Positions 10,183 to 23,459 of a DNA stretch of 64,000 nucleotides are shown here, piece after piece; the first letter of the stretch is position 1, and each line of letters begins with the position of its first letter. Source of the stretch: Oenanthe sinensis (lineage: Eukaryota > Streptophyta > Magnoliopsida > Apiales > Apiaceae); assembly GCA_028671895.1 (NCBI GenBank), contig CM053801.1:40304836-40368835 (forward strand), written 5' to 3'. Made by a program: the position numbers and the translations under genes. The notes under the pieces are model-generated. The model had not been told where the DNA came from, ran no database searches, and saw only the letters and a program-made list of their open reading frames with translations.

Positions 10183-13060
10183 TCAAGTTGGAGCATGTAA
10201 ATTCGATATGCCCAACTTGCTGAGATAAAATTCAAATTGCTTCTTTCCAAGAGCCTTTGTGAATATGTCTGTCAATTGTTCAGTTGAAGGAATGTTAAAA
10301 GGAGATATAAGACCATCACGAATAGTATCTCGCACAAAATGACAATCCACCTCAATATGTTTCGTTCGCTCGTGAAAAACCGTATTTTTCACAATATATA
10401 ATGCTGACTGACTATCACAAAATAAAGGAATATATTTCTTGTAATGAATCCCAAGACTTAGCAAAAACGTTTTTAACCACTTCAACTCACAAGTGATAGA
10501 GGCCATGGAACGATATTCAGCTTCTGCCGAAGAATGAGATACTATATGTTACTTCTTAGTCTTCCAAGAAATTGGAGATTGACCAATAAACACCAGCCAA
10601 CCTGTAAGAGATTGTCGAGTAAGAGGACATGCAGCCCAATCTGTGTCGCACCATCCAGTAATAGACAAATCAGTGAAATCACTATCTGAACGGAGTAAAA
10701 TTCCTTGACCAGGAGCATCTTTCAAATAATAAATTGTTTGTAATGCCGCATTCCAATGTTCTTCTTGTGGATGTTGCAAAAATTGAGAAAGAACATGAAT
10801 TGTGTATGAAAAATCTAGGCGAGTTACCGCCAAGTAAATTAGGCGCCCAACAAGTCTTCGATACTTTTCAGGGTCAGCAAGATATGCACTAGTATCATGA
10901 CCAAGTTTATGATTTTGTTCAATTGGTAAAACTACAGGTTTCGCACCTAACAAACCAGTTTCAGAAATAATATCAAGAGCGTACTTTCGTTGGCATAAAA
11001 ATAATTCTTGTTCACTACGAGGCACCTCAATACCCAAAAAATATTTTAGCACACCAAGATCTTTTATATGAAAACAAGAACTAAGATAATCTTTAAATGT
11101 CTTTAACGCACAAGAGTCATTACTAGAAATAATCAAGTCATCAACATATACAAGAACATTTATTTGCACACCTCCCTTCGTATATGTGAAAAGTGAATAA
11201 TCTGAATAAGACTACATGAACTCATATTCCTTTAAAGCTGTAACAAGTTTATCATACTAACAACGAGGTGACTGTCTTAATCCATATATAGACTTACGAA
11301 GACGACATACCATACCTGGATTTGAAGATTGAAAACAAGGTGGAAGTTTTATATACACTTCCTCGTCAAGATCACCAAGTAAAACAGCATTTTAGACATT
11401 CATCTGATGCAATTCCTAATTTTTTGATGCAGCAATAGCTAACAAAGCTCGAATAGTTACCATTTTTAGCACAGGAGCAAAAGTTTCATTATAATCAAAA
11501 CCTTTCACTATTACCAAATACAACCAATCTAGCCTTTAATCTCTCAACCATACCATTTGAGTTGTACTTAATTTTATAGACCCATTTACTACCCAGAGTT
11601 TTCTTCCCAGGAAGAAGATATTCCATAATTCACGTGTCATTATCTTTTAATGCTCGAATTTCTTTTTCCGTAGCAGTACACCATCCTGGATCTTTTACAG
11701 CCTCAAAAGACTGTGGCTCAACACCTGCTATAATAGCTGCAAAAAAATTTCAATGTTTCATAGAAAACTTATCACAAGATACATAATGTGATATAGAAAA
11801 ATTTACACTTGAAGGAGTGTTAAAAGTAGATGAACCATGGGATGAACTTTTATTTATTGTTGTATTTGTCACAAAATCCTTTAATCTAATCGATGGAACT
11901 TTTGTTCGCATTTCATGACCCAACGCATTATCTGATGTAGTGGGTACCGATAAATCCACATTCGAACCCAAATCTACATGAGATTCTAGAACAACCACTT
12001 CCGCAGGTGGTGTCAACACCTTATGTGCAGGAGTTTGCGAGGTTAGGGATTGTAACTATGTTGTCCTCTCTTGCAAGCCATGATACTCAAACAATTCTGA
12101 ATCATCTATATACACCTTGTTATCCATGGGAGAAAGTGGTTTATTATTCACAGAACCATTATCCATAAAAGGAAAATGATTCTCATAAAAATTCACATCA
12201 CGAGATACAAAAAATTCTTCATTCTCCAAATCATATAGCTTCCAACCATTTTTGCCATATGAGTAACCTACGAAAATACACCTTCTACTACGACTTGCAA
12301 ATTTATCCCCCTTTGCTTTTAAGTTATGAGCAACAAACACCTAAAAATATGCACAATATCATATAAAGGTGGGGAACCAAACAAAATTTCATATGGGGTT
12401 TTATTCTTTAAAACATTGGAGGGTGTACGATTAATTAAATAGGCAGTAGTCAGTACACATTCTCCACAAAATTTGATAGGCAAATTTCTTTGAAATCTCA
12501 ATGCACGTGCAATATTCAAAATATGTCGATAATTTCTCTCTACTCGCCCATTTTGCTCAAGAGTACCCACACAACTAGTTTGAAAAAAGTATGTCATTTG
12601 CCAAAAAAAATTCATACAATTAAACTCTGTACCATTGTCACTACATATAATTTTTATGTTTTGAGAGAACTGGAGGTCAACAATGGCAATGAATGACATA
12701 AAAGATTAATATCTCTTTTTTATCACTTAATAAATAAACCCATACAATACGAGAAAAATCATCCACCAATATTAAAAATAACGAGCTCCACATGAAGAAG
12801 GTGTATTGTAAGGGCCCCATAAATCACAATGGATTAACTCAAATATCTGTGTAGTTTTATTATCACTTATAGGAAAAGTTTCCCATCGGTTGTTTTGCTT
12901 GATGACAAACTTCACGTGCTTTATCCAAATCCTATTTTAAATTACGGAGCTCTGGAATCAATTTTACTACTTTTTCAGAAGGATGACCCATTCGTTTATG
13001 CCACAATTATAATGGTGAACTTACAGTTAAAACTGTATTGACATTCAACATATGCCGCAA
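10183..13060 (-). pseudogene. Decayed Ty1/copia pol, Ale (Retrofit)-like
   Basis: In minus-strand order this holds remnants of the GAG-pre-integrase end (CHQAKQ near 12890), the integrase core (12699-12319: 'IICSDNGTEF', 'EQNGRVERNYRHILN'), the integrase C-terminus (12340-12056: 'RRCIFVGYSYGKNGWKLYD'), a frameshifted RT N-half (about 11740-11200), the RT C-half with YVDD (11169-10549: 'LGIEVPRSEQELFLCQRKY') and RNase H (10549-10183: 'VSHSSAEAEYRS', 'FTKALGKKQFEFYLSKLGI'). One stop codon splits RT from RNase H at about 10549. Gag, protease and the 5' LTR are missing. The polyprotein would copy RNA to DNA and integrate it; this copy cannot. Confidence 0.85.
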
Positions 13061-13861
13061 ATAATAATTCTAGCAAAACTGAAACATAATAGAGCTCGAA
13101 ACTATATAAGCCGAGCTCAAGCTTGTCCTTGCACTTGTCTAGACTACCATACTAACTTGATGAGCAAAGAGGTTGTTCAAGCTCGAACTCGTTTAAACCA
13201 ACTGATATAGGTAAGAATGACCATCTAAGTAGCAACTCACTTTCGAGTGTTCAACATGGTTTTGTAGATCCCAGTGGGTCCAGCACTAAACACTCTGTTT
13301 TTAGTGTTAAAGTTTTGTAACCTAGCACTGCCTCAGAGACATAGTTATAATGTATCATACTTGGCAGTCGGCACAAAAACTACAACTTCAGCTGTTAGGA
13401 CGGGAGAGGGAAAGATGATGCAATTGATATTATTGCAATGCAACAATTAAAGCTTCCAACAACATGAATAGCTAAAGTTTGATTTGCCATCTTCAACTTA
13501 GCTGAATGTGCGTAGTGCCAAAAACTACACAACGAATGTCACCTGACCTACGTAGAACATCTACTCAGCACTGCAAATTGTCAGCAATGGATATCTTGTG
13601 TGTTTGGGAAGCTATTAAGTTTGCAGCTTCACCTGTATGTCACTTCTAAAAGCATAATTTCCTATTATGAACTGCAATGCATTTTCACCAAAAACCGAAT
13701 TTCTACACAGCAAGGATTGTAGCAATTGTCATAATTTTTACATTGCGTTAGAGTATGCACCACATGAAATTATGAAGACCAGCCTATCCTGCTTGTCTCT
13801 TCTTTTTTGTTTTGACATTTTTCCTGTAACGTCACCCTTTCTAGACCAATTTCATGAGCAG
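13061..13861. other. Spacer; 3' flank of the coiled-coil gene
   Basis: No coding sequence recognised. Around 13090-13200, imperfect inverted copies of GAGCTCGA(A/G) are found, as in the ends of some small DNA transposons, but no target duplication could be set. The right-hand part should include the 3' UTR of the minus-strand gene ending at 13862. Confidence 0.4.
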
Positions 13862-16800
13862 TCATGGGTTCTTTAAATCTAAAACATCATCTTTCCACTT
13901 TAAATTGCTGTAAATAACTCTGGCTTCTGCTACAGCATCATCACCCCTCTTGATTATTTTCTCAAGCTCCTGTATCTTCTCCGACAGTAAGCCAACATAG
14001 GAACTGGTAGTCTGAACCAGCTGGTTAGCAGTTTCCAAAGCAGCACATAACTGTACCTCAGACCAAAGATAGAGGATGTCAGAAGATTTATAAAAGCTTT
14101 CTATTTGACCACAAGAATACTAGCAATAATACCATAACCATATCACACACATCTAATATATAAAATATAGCAAATACCGCATTCCTAAAGTTTGGTAAAT
14201 CTTTAGTTGGTTAGAATTTTCCCACACCAGTTAATTCATAGATAAAATATCGCTAATTAGTTAATTATTATACAATTCACATTAATTATCTCTAGGTTTA
14301 GTTGTTCCAATCATAAAATTTGACGCATGAATAATCTATGGCCCAGAGTATTAATGATGGTATGTTATCTTATTGATGATTTCTTCCAATTTATATAAGT
14401 TATTATAAACTTTCCATCTATAGCAATTTCAATTTTTATTCAACTATTTCAATATCATTTTTAAATTCTTTCTTTACATATTGAATTAACCAATAACTTG
14501 ATTTGAAATTTTAAAGAATAATATTAATATTAGTAGAAGAGCATACACCCTTCTTGATAGCAATAGAAAGATTAAGAGTGGGATAAGATTGTTACCCATT
14601 ATTAGGGATCTATAGGACCAGAAGTCTATGGATGTGGTAAAGTAGTAATATCATCATTTCTCCGTCTAGAATATGTAATCAAATTTGGCCTATCAAATCT
14701 ATTAAGATCATCTGACTCACTACAAACAAAGATAAGATGTGTACGAACGAGATATCCAGCAACAAGAAGGAAAAGGATTTAATAGAGGAAGTCCCGAACA
14801 TTTGGCAATCTCAGGTGTGTCAATATCAATGGCGACTCATTATTTCAATCAAACATTTCTTCGGACAGAAGAAGATTATGAAAACACCGGAGGTATAGAT
14901 GATGTGTTTGGACTAGTGTTTGGACTTGGCACACGAATGGTTTCACTCGTACATGAAAAACAAGTGGTTGATGATATTATTGAGATTGAGCATATCGAGT
15001 TTATGATTCCAGAATACTCAGTTGAAATCTCCTCACTTGCTAGTCAGTTTTTGGGATTCTTTCCTCTCAACCGTTCTTCTTCAAGCAAGAAAAGTTTTTC
15101 TTAATCCCAGTTCAGTCTTGCATAGTTGTTCTTAGATTTCTACAAAACTCGTGGACGAGTTTTTTCTAGGAGATAATGATGGAGAATGAAAATAAAGAAT
15201 TAATATATATGTTCTTAATTGGTTTGTATTTGTTTAGCATAGAGATAAATATTGTATTTATCTATATGTTATATATGAGAGGCTAGAAGTTTATTAAATA
15301 AGTAGTTTATTTATAATAAAGTTCAATTATTTATAAGACTTAGTCAGTTATTTTAGTAGGGTTTCTATTCCCTATGTAAACATTGTAATCATCGCATATT
15401 ATTTTATACTTGGTTGATATGAATTGATTCTGATATCCATTGAGATCTTTTTTGATGTAGTGATCGAGTTGCGATTCAACCACCCAAGTCGTTCTTTCCT
15501 GTTATTTCGTTAGTTTTATCTTTTAATATTGTCATCATTGTTCCATTTCAGTTATTGTCCAAAATCACTATGTTAGCTTACGGATTACGACTAATAATAT
15601 ATTTTAAATTACCAAATATCTATTATAACTGAAAGACATGTTGATCAATGATTTTATTAAATAAATAATATATTATCAATAAATATTACTATCACGATCA
15701 CTAAAATTATAGATATAATATAATTTAAATTTTTTGGGAAAGGGTGCAAAGCATGGGTAATTGGCTAGCTCTTATAATTACTGAATCAGAGTTATTGACT
15801 ATGTCTTTGATTTTCTAAAGTGTGCTGATAAACAAATTACAGACGCTACATTTCCAAATAACATCTTAAGTGAAACATGGACATTGGACCATTAGAAGAA
15901 CAAGAACATGATGACTAGCAATTACTGGATAATACAGAATAGACTAAAGGCATGTTCAGCATGTAAATATTGAACAACAAAATAATTAATGTAATACAAA
16001 CATTACCTTCAGTGTGAGAGCAGTCCATGAGTGGTCACTACCTCCCAGTGCTTCCTTTAATTGGTCATAGGTTTCCTAAAGCAAGCGGAGATGAGACGCA
16101 ATCTAATTGCCAACTTATCATTCAAAACTGAAGGAAATCTTTCTATGACATTATTAAAAAGAATACAACCAACTACGAAAAAAATTAACTAATAGAAGGG
16201 GAAAAAATAGATATTGTCTGTAGTTGTAATCTCAAAGAAGCATGTAGCTCTAATGGCTATGAAATAGGACAAGAAAATAAATTGACCAGGCAAGATTAAC
16301 TTCCATGAAAGAAGAAAGAAGCAATGACATACCATGATGCTGGCCCAGTAAAAAATGAGAAACTTGGATTAGGTTGAATTACAGTACCAAGCTTGCATTG
16401 AGAGAAATCATGTAAGTTTCCACACAATCAATACTAGCTCGGCTCATACCAAAGTTGCATAGGAAGGAAAACAACCAGTTGAGCAATCACAAATGGGGGA
16501 GGATTGTATTGTTGAGGAGATTAAGACAAAAACTTAGTGTGCCACAATGGTGTTGGAGAAAAACTTGTTAAAGAAGTTCTCTGAGCTCTGTAATTATGTT
16601 CATATTATACCCTGTTTTCATCCAAATTTCATCTTTAGAAGTGCCCATTTATACATCTACGATACAATATCATGTTGCCATTCAACCAGTGCAAGGTTCT
16701 AGCCCATAAAACTCAAGGTTGTGTTTTTTCCAACAAGTTCTAAGAATGATGGATTGCATGTAAAATTAAACATAATAAGCATCCTGTTATATCTGTATTA

Positions 16801-18096
16801 AGATTTTAACAATATCTATTACAGAGAGATATGATGTGACCTAATTTTTCAGTAGTAAGAGATTTAGGATACTAGTTATTGAGAAACCCAACTGGTTTAT
16901 TGGGAAACACATAAAAAATTAAAGTAGTTGGTATGTTACTCTAGAAGTTAACTTAGGATTCCATGCCTTAAAAACAAGCATAATCCAACATATTTAACAA
17001 ACTATTGATTAGTGAATAATCCTGGAATCCATTAGTAAAGAAGAAAAGTATCGGACATCAATAATCCAAAGAAAAGAGCCTGACCAGTGGCAAAGGTGCT
17101 CCTATTGGCAGAAGAGGTCAAGAGTTCAAATATTACCTCCCCTCTCCAGCTCCCACCAAACTTTAAATATATCCATAAAAAAATATCTGAGAATCAAGCT
17201 GTGGAATGTGGCATAAGTGATTCTAGTGCTAGAGGTTTACATCTTGATTTTTAACTCCCCTCCCAAGTCCCATGTACCTTAAAATATATCGACCATCAAC
17301 AAAAAGTCTTCTATTTCTTTTAATTAGCATGTCTTCTTCCCTTCTACAGATGTTTTAGAAATAATGAACATTTTGCAGCCGATTATTTTTAGCATTAATT
17401 TTATTGGTTTCTGTTAGTATACCCCCATAGAACTAATACTGATAAACATTGTTCAATTGAGAAACTTCTATACGGTCCAGTACAATGTTTGCACCTTCTT
17501 TAACCATGTCAACCAACCAAACTCAGTCTCTCTACTAAAAAGGTTGCATATAATTTTCTCTTCAATTCATTATCTTACATTTCTACAACATGAGGATTCT
17601 TATCCACTTTATCCACGTACTAATACTAGTCGAAGCTATCATAATTGTGGCTTAATTGCTCAAAATTATCACTTGAAATTTATACAAGACGTCGCCGTGA
17701 AATCTTAAACACCCCCCACCCCCACCCCCAAACAAATTTCAACTAAATAACTTAACCCCCACCAAAGTATACACAAGTCCACTTTCTAATACATGTCAAA
17801 CAATCAAAATGCTAATCTCACAAAAACCGAATGAATTACAACAAGGGTCATCAAGAAAATTGACAAAAAGCAATCAAACAAATTCATAAACTGCAAAAAC
17901 ATTAATAATTATGAACAAACACACACACACACACCTGAAAGAGCTGGGGGAGATGAGAAGATTGAAGATTGAGATCTGAAAATGAAGATGAACCAACTTC
18001 AACACCATCATCAACAACAACATCTGCTGATTCTTGTCCAACATCACTCAACAAATCCCCAATGCAAAGCAGGGGCCCACCTATTCCTCTCATCAT
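13862..18096 (-). CDS. Plant coiled-coil protein of unknown function, 139 aa, 3 exons
   Basis: Assembled by hand from splice sites. Exon 1 is 18096-17935 (54 codons, donor CAG|GTGTGT). Exon 2 is 16075-16007 (23 codons, acceptor TTTAG, donor AAG|GTAATG). Exon 3 is 14050-13862 (62 codons plus TGA, acceptor GTACAG). All junctions are phase 0. The product starts MMRGIGGPLLCIGDLLSDVG, continues through an acidic/Ser-rich linker to SSHLPQLFQ, then ETYDQLKEALGGSDHSWTAL, and ends in a heptad-like helix (LCAALETANQLVQ; VGLLSEKIQELEKIIKRGDD). No signal peptide or membrane segment is seen. The conserved-looking blocks and clean exons indicate a real host gene; I cannot assign a function. Both introns are near 1.9 kb, and intron 2 holds an antisense retroelement remnant. 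The gene is divergent from the gene at 18280. Confidence 0.8.
14737..15571 (+). mobile_element. Retroelement remnant (ORF plus LTR-like tail) inside intron 2
   Basis: A plus-strand frame is open from about 14739 to 15104. Its first in-frame Met is in MATHYFNQTFLRTEEDYENT and it ends 'FFPLNRSSSSKKSFS'. The next segment, 'acaaaactcgtggacgagttt' (about 15140-15160), resembles the junction between the pol C-terminus and the LTR of Ty3/gypsy elements. The following 400 bp look like an LTR ending near 'tgttccatttcagttattgtcc'. The N-terminal part of the ORF is not recognised and could be gag-derived or captured. It is antisense to the surrounding host gene. Confidence 0.35.
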
Positions 18097-18279
18097 CCTT
18101 CCAAGATATTATCTTTTTCTTCTCAAATTTTATTTTCAAGAATATAATAATTGGGTTCTCTTTTTTTTCAACTAAACGACAGTCTAACCTGCCGTATTGA
18201 ACTTTTAACATATCATTCTTAACCCCTTCACTTTTTTTCAACAAAATAGTCTAGAAACAGAAATAGAGGATACAAATAG
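18097..18279. promoter_or_regulatory. Putative bidirectional promoter between two divergent genes
   Basis: Only 183 bp separate the start codon of the coiled-coil gene (minus, 18096) from that of the two-TM protein gene (plus, 18280). Both 5' UTRs and core promoters must fit in or overlap this interval unless upstream non-coding exons exist. The sequence is AT-rich with pyrimidine-rich patches (TTTTTCTTCTC at 18114-18124, TTCTCTTTTTTTTC at 18156-18169) and no strong TATA box. Confidence 0.5.
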
Positions 18280-21269
18280 ATGGCAGGCAAAGAGGAAGTG
18301 AAGCATATTGAGGAGTGTTCTGTTGCAAAGTTAGTATCTTTTCTTTGTTTCTTGATGTTTCTTGATAGATACAAATAGATTGTATATGTATTGATTGTTT
18401 TATATGTTTTAGCAAGTTGGGGTTTTTGATTTCTTGCTTAGTGTTGATAATCTTAACAACCCATTAATTTGATTTCTTGTATCTCATTTTATTAATTTTT
18501 ATCAGATTTTTTTTGTTGTAATATTAGAAAATTTGTTCAATATATTACACTCAAAAGAGAGACCTAGAATTTTATACATTTTTGGGATTGTGTAGAGATT
18601 GTTTTAGGCACTTTCGAAATGTGTATTAGTTTTGCATAATGAACAGACACAGTTACTTGTGCAATCTTGTCTGCGCAAAGAATTTATAGATGCTGGCACA
18701 ATGTGTTTTGTTTTAAATGTTGCAAATTTAGAGATGCTCAGATTGGTAATGTAATGTTAGAGCCTCCTCCCAGATTTTGGCATTTTGATCCGCACTTCTA
18801 TAGGTTGTGATATCGTGGACATTTTTCAGATATAAATAGTTTCGCCTAATTATTATATGTGTAGAGTATATATATTTGGAATATTCGGCACAATGTAAGT
18901 TTGTAGTCGATGGAAAATAATATTAGTTATGTGTTCACATTATGATCTAGATGGTCCTCTTGGGCGATAAGTGGACACTTATTCCTACTCCACCACACAT
19001 GAAATTTGAAACTAGATGTTAAGGATTTAGTTAAAACCAAACAAAACTTAAGGTGCTGTTATTTGTTATTCTGAATTTAAAAGCACCATAGAGCTTAAAC
19101 CTTTGTGGGTATGATTTGGTAAGAAGCTTTGTGTTTGAGAATTAGTAAAAATGGGTCAAATTCGATTGTTGCAAGTTTTAATATTGGAGACAACTTAGAA
19201 TATTGCAGTGGGGTACGAGAGAAGATCATTTTTCAAAATAGACAGAAGTTTTAACCAGTATATTAGTCTAGGAGTATTGGGTAGTATTCACAATGCCTTA
19301 TCAATTGTTTTATTGGAGAACAATTGAATGTTTCTTGCTCTACCAGATTTTAGCAAAACGGTTATTATGGTGAATATTATTGGTATCTGTACTTCTCAGC
19401 ATTGGCCTTTTACCTCATTTGTGCTAATAAGAATCGGAAAATGGTATCTGAGTTTCCATATGTCATCCTAACAATCTATACTGTTTGTCTGTTGGATGTC
19501 TTCACAAACTCTACGTAAACCAATTCCAATAGCATGATAAATGCCTCCTCCAAATGTATAGGATCCTCTCGTAAACCAAAATGACTAAATAAGCACTCTC
19601 TATCTTAGATTGTACCTTCAATTAAATTTTTCACAACTACTAAGTCTTGCTTACAAGACCAAATCTTGATACTTTAGTCTGCTTCACTCATCCGGAAGTA
19701 AACCTGGTTCTAATCTAGCATGTTAATTTGTTTACGCCTCACTCCACTACAACAGAGAATTTTCTCATGAGCTAATGGAACCTCTTACACACCAACACTT
19801 GAAAGTTAAACTGCAGTCTGGCACTAGCTACTTGAAGGAATCCTGAACTTGTGCTCAAATATAGAGTTGAACCTCGATAAATGAATAACCTCTAATGTTA
19901 ATATTTTTTCAAGCTGACTGAAACAATTCAATGAAGCTTGTGTAGTTCCACATTTAGGAAGATTGAGATTCATGGCCTGTTTTAACTATCAAGAGATTAG
20001 GACAAAGTTATTGTAGCCTGTTTTAACTATCAAGAGATTAGGACAAAGTTATTGTACATGTTGAAGATCTCAAGTTGAGTTACGTCTCTTCACAAAGAGT
20101 GTATAGGTATCCTTCCCATATAATTCAAGATGAAGACCTTTCACCGATTTGAGGGATCACGATACCAGGATATGGGTCCCAGTTCCCTTACTTCTTTCAG
20201 TGCCCCTTCTAGTCTCTTTCATCAGAGACAGATGGATAGTTAGAAGACACTTCAAGACTATCTGTCCCCCGTTCCTAGCATTCTTCTTGATCTGATCTAT
20301 TAACTCTCGAGTTTCTATCCTCCGCTTTGTTACCTTTCCTTAATGGTTTTGACCCCAAAACTTCAATTATTGTAAATGAGTAAAAGAATTTGATATAAGT
20401 TGGTTAGGTGTACAACTTCGGCTACTGTATGAACAAGAATTGGTAGAGGGAGATGATCGTCCAGCTTACGACATTTTGAACTCCCTTGAAGTGTGCACAT
20501 CTCAAGTAATGCTCCTCTCCGTCAAAATATCGACTAGTGTTTTATATCAGTGCTTCATGGGCTAATGCTGAAAAGGTTGTGATCGGGTCAGCTTCTTTTC
20601 TCAGTGTTTAAATCAGTTACATTTGACAGGTAGTAAGCATCACTAGGAAAACAAAATATTATACCAGTAATTGCTTTAGGATCTTCCTATCCAGTCTCCA
20701 CAATGATGTCAGTCACATGGCGCATAAACCTTGTAGATTGTTCTTACAAGTAATACTTCTTGCATATTAAGCTAGGTGCATGTGATGCTTTTTAACTTTG
20801 AACTCAAATCATTGTGATCAAATTATTGTATGTTGTCATTCAAACAAATGTGCATAATATTTTTTTTTTGACTTTCTGCTAGATATCTAATAGTAAAAGT
20901 CTAGCATACAGATCATTGTGATCAAATTATTATATGTTGTCATTCAAACTTTCTGTCTTGTTAGAAGTAAAGAAATTTATTTGCATTTCTAATAGTTTTT
21001 CATATAAATTTGAGTGAAAATGCTGTATGTGCAGTGCTCTGGGAACTTGGGTCTTCTCTGTCGCTGGTGCTTTGATTGCTATACCCGTTGGTATTAAACG
21101 GAAATCTTTGGCACCCCTAGTGTTCTTTGGCACCACAGGCACTATGGTGGATATAATGCTGGGGATCAGCGCTTGTGAAAGGGAGCATGCAGAACGGCAA
21201 CAGAAACTTCTGGAAGAACAGAACTCTGCAGCTACTGGTACTTTAGCAGATGCTGCAACTGAGTCTTGA
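18280..21269 (+). CDS. Small protein with two predicted membrane segments, 94 aa, 2 exons
   Basis: Exon 1 is 18280-18329 (16 codons plus 2 bases, donor AA|GTTAGT) and exon 2 is 21035-21269 (acceptor TGTGCAG, stop TGA). The phase-2 junction restores an AAT codon. The protein begins MAGKEEVKHIEECSVAN. It has a hydrophobic segment at about residues 19-36 (GTWVFSVAGALIAIPVGI), a short basic loop (KRK), a second segment at about 41-62 (LAPLVFFGTTGTMVDIMLGI), and an amphipathic charged tail (EREHAERQQKLLEEQ). Small size, two helices and a Cys near each end recall small organelle membrane proteins, but I do not recognise the family. A candidate AATAAA lies at 21365. The 2705-bp intron holds short duplications. 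Exon conservation would settle whether the model is right. Confidence 0.72.
19975..20056 (+). repeat. 41-bp tandem duplication in the intron
   Basis: Two identical or near-identical adjacent copies start GCCTGTTTTAACTATCAAGA, at 19975 and 20016. They lie within the intron of the 94-aa protein gene. Confidence 0.9.
20808..20949 (+). repeat. Direct repeat, about 38 bp, spaced 104 bp
   Basis: ATCATTGTGATCAAATTATT and what follows up to CATTCAAAC occurs at 20808-20845 and, with one mismatch, at 20912-20949. The second copy is about 85 bp before the exon 2 acceptor. Confidence 0.85.
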
Positions 21270-23459
21270 CCCAGCAAATGTATCTGCTTGTTATTGAGTC
21301 ACAATATTGTCTTTTAACAACTTATTTTATCGGTTCAAATCATCTTCTGCTTTGTCAAATACATTAATAAATTACTGCCAAGGTCCTCAACTTTTTGTCT
21401 GAATCACATGCTAATTGTTCTTGCAATATGTTCTTTCATGTTCAAGTCAAGCTTAAGGTTTTACTCGGTTTTTACCTTGATGCCTATGTTCAATTTGCAA
21501 GATATACATTAATTCATTAGTAGGCACGTTACAGGCATACTTTCCTAGACATCCAAATTAATCCGTTCCAGATTCCAAAGTTCAGCCAAGGATATAATAG
21601 CCCCACTCATGTCCAAAGCAGAAGACGATTTTAATTTGGATTGAGAGGTGAGTGTGACATGATATGGTATATCATTATCATAAACAACACTAGGTCTGAT
21701 CAAAAATATCATTATAGAGATTGAATTGAGAGGGATAGTTTCTCTAACGCAAAAATGTGTGTTAGTATAGCCCCATGGCAGGAAGTTATATTCAGTTCGC
21801 CACATTCTGATTGGAACATAGGGATCTTATGGGCAACTAGGAGATGGAGGGTAAACACATTGTTAGCGTTGCTCATCGTATGTTTTTTGCTTGCTCTCGT
21901 ATGCCTCATTTGACAAGAGAGGGCGAGGAGATTTGGCCAGATGACACGAGATCCTCATACTATTAATTTCCAGGTTATTGGGATTGTTCACGATGTTATT
22001 TCTCATAGATGTTTACCTCATTCTCTTTCTTATGGCGACTGTGAAACATATATGGAAGATTGTTGGTGCTATGATGTTTAGCTGGGGAACTCGTCTTGTT
22101 GGTCACATACATCCATTATTTCATTTTATGCTATTGACCTTCATCAAAAACAAATTAAAAACTAACCAAGGATAAACCAAGATAATTCAAAACAAAAATA
22201 GCTAACTCATAAACTATTATGTTGGGTTTAGTTGGGGAGAGAGGAATAGAAGGGAATGGAATGAATGAGATTAAGGGAAATAATTGAGGTTTGACTAAAG
22301 ACTTGAAAAAAAATTAAGGGCAATTTTTCAATGACGAGAAGTATCAAGAAAATGATGTGTATTGATGAACAGTTGAACAACAGATAATGTAGTATTCATT
22401 TTGAGGAGAGTTAGAGTTCTATGTTTATGTGATTGAAAATATAATGGAATAAGAAATAAAAATTTTGAATATTTACTTACAATTTAGTTCAAATTTCATT
22501 TCATTACCGATGATTCTATTCATCCATCCAAACATAAGTATTGTTACCTTTGACTTCTCTGCAATTGCATTGCAAACAAAAATATCTGATTATGTCAGAA
22601 TTGTACAAAAAATATGCTTATTATGACACTCTTTTAGCTTGCCGCTGAATCAATTCAAAGCTTCATATCCAGAAATAAACTGAATTGCAACTGCTTTAAA
22701 TTGAGTTGCCGAATTAAGATAATACATTTCCTCCTTTTATGACATGCACATACAGATACATATATAATATACCTGTGTGTTTTCTAAGCTTAACAAGTGG
22801 AAGACCTGTACTGGTTTTCCCTCGCAGCTGATATATTGGAATATATATCCAACACATCCTCATTTATTAGGAAAAATATACATGCAAATCATCAGAGTAC
22901 TAGTAGAGTAATAACATAAAAACCAGGAGATTGGTCCAACAACTAATAAACGTTTTATTCAACCTAACCGGTTTATTAAGGAATCCCAACATTCCAGACA
23001 GAAGACGATAATTCAAAGCCTACATCAGAAAACCCAAAGTTAATATTATTTGGTCACAACCTATTGTGGCAGAAAATTCTAATGAACAGAAAAAGTAGGA
23101 TGCAGCCTTCTTAAAATTCAGATTGTTATCAGGAATGACCCACGAAAAAAAACTAGGGCCTCTTCCTGCACCTTTTTAATAACTTAAAAACAGGGACGGG
23201 GTTTGAGCAAAAAATATAACGCCACCCCCCCCCCCCCAAAAAAAAACAAACAAACCACATAACTGTAGTCCTGTCAAGGCCTCTCCCTTGTCCACAACAC
23301 CACCAGTTCCACATCTAACAATACGCATGTCTTACCATGTTTTACCTTAGATTCTCTTTTCCGATGATAACTATATGGTAACCTTAACTAACACAACTAG
23401 AAATTACTGTATATCATATCATCTTCAGCAACTAAGTATTAGACCAGGAAGAAAAATCC
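21270..23459. other. Convergent intergenic region; candidate MITE at about 22217-22546
   Basis: This lies between the 3' ends of the 94-aa protein gene (plus) and the exonuclease gene (minus), so it includes both 3' UTRs. On the minus strand a polyadenylation-like AATAAA occurs near 22954-22959. From about 22217 (ATGTTGGGTTTAGTTGGGGA, then GGAATGGAATGAATGAG) to about 22546 (TTCATCCATCCAAACATAAG) the ends are roughly inverted and resemble a common small plant MITE. The target duplication is not clear. A poly-C/poly-A run lies at about 23224-23246. Confidence 0.4.

Noticed and set aside
12490..12696. Plus-strand frame opposite the Ale-like integrase
   Set aside because: Shadow of the integrase frame.
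21545..22175. Short open frames on both strands between convergent genes
   Set aside because: No recognisable protein, no splice context; probably 3' flanking DNA.
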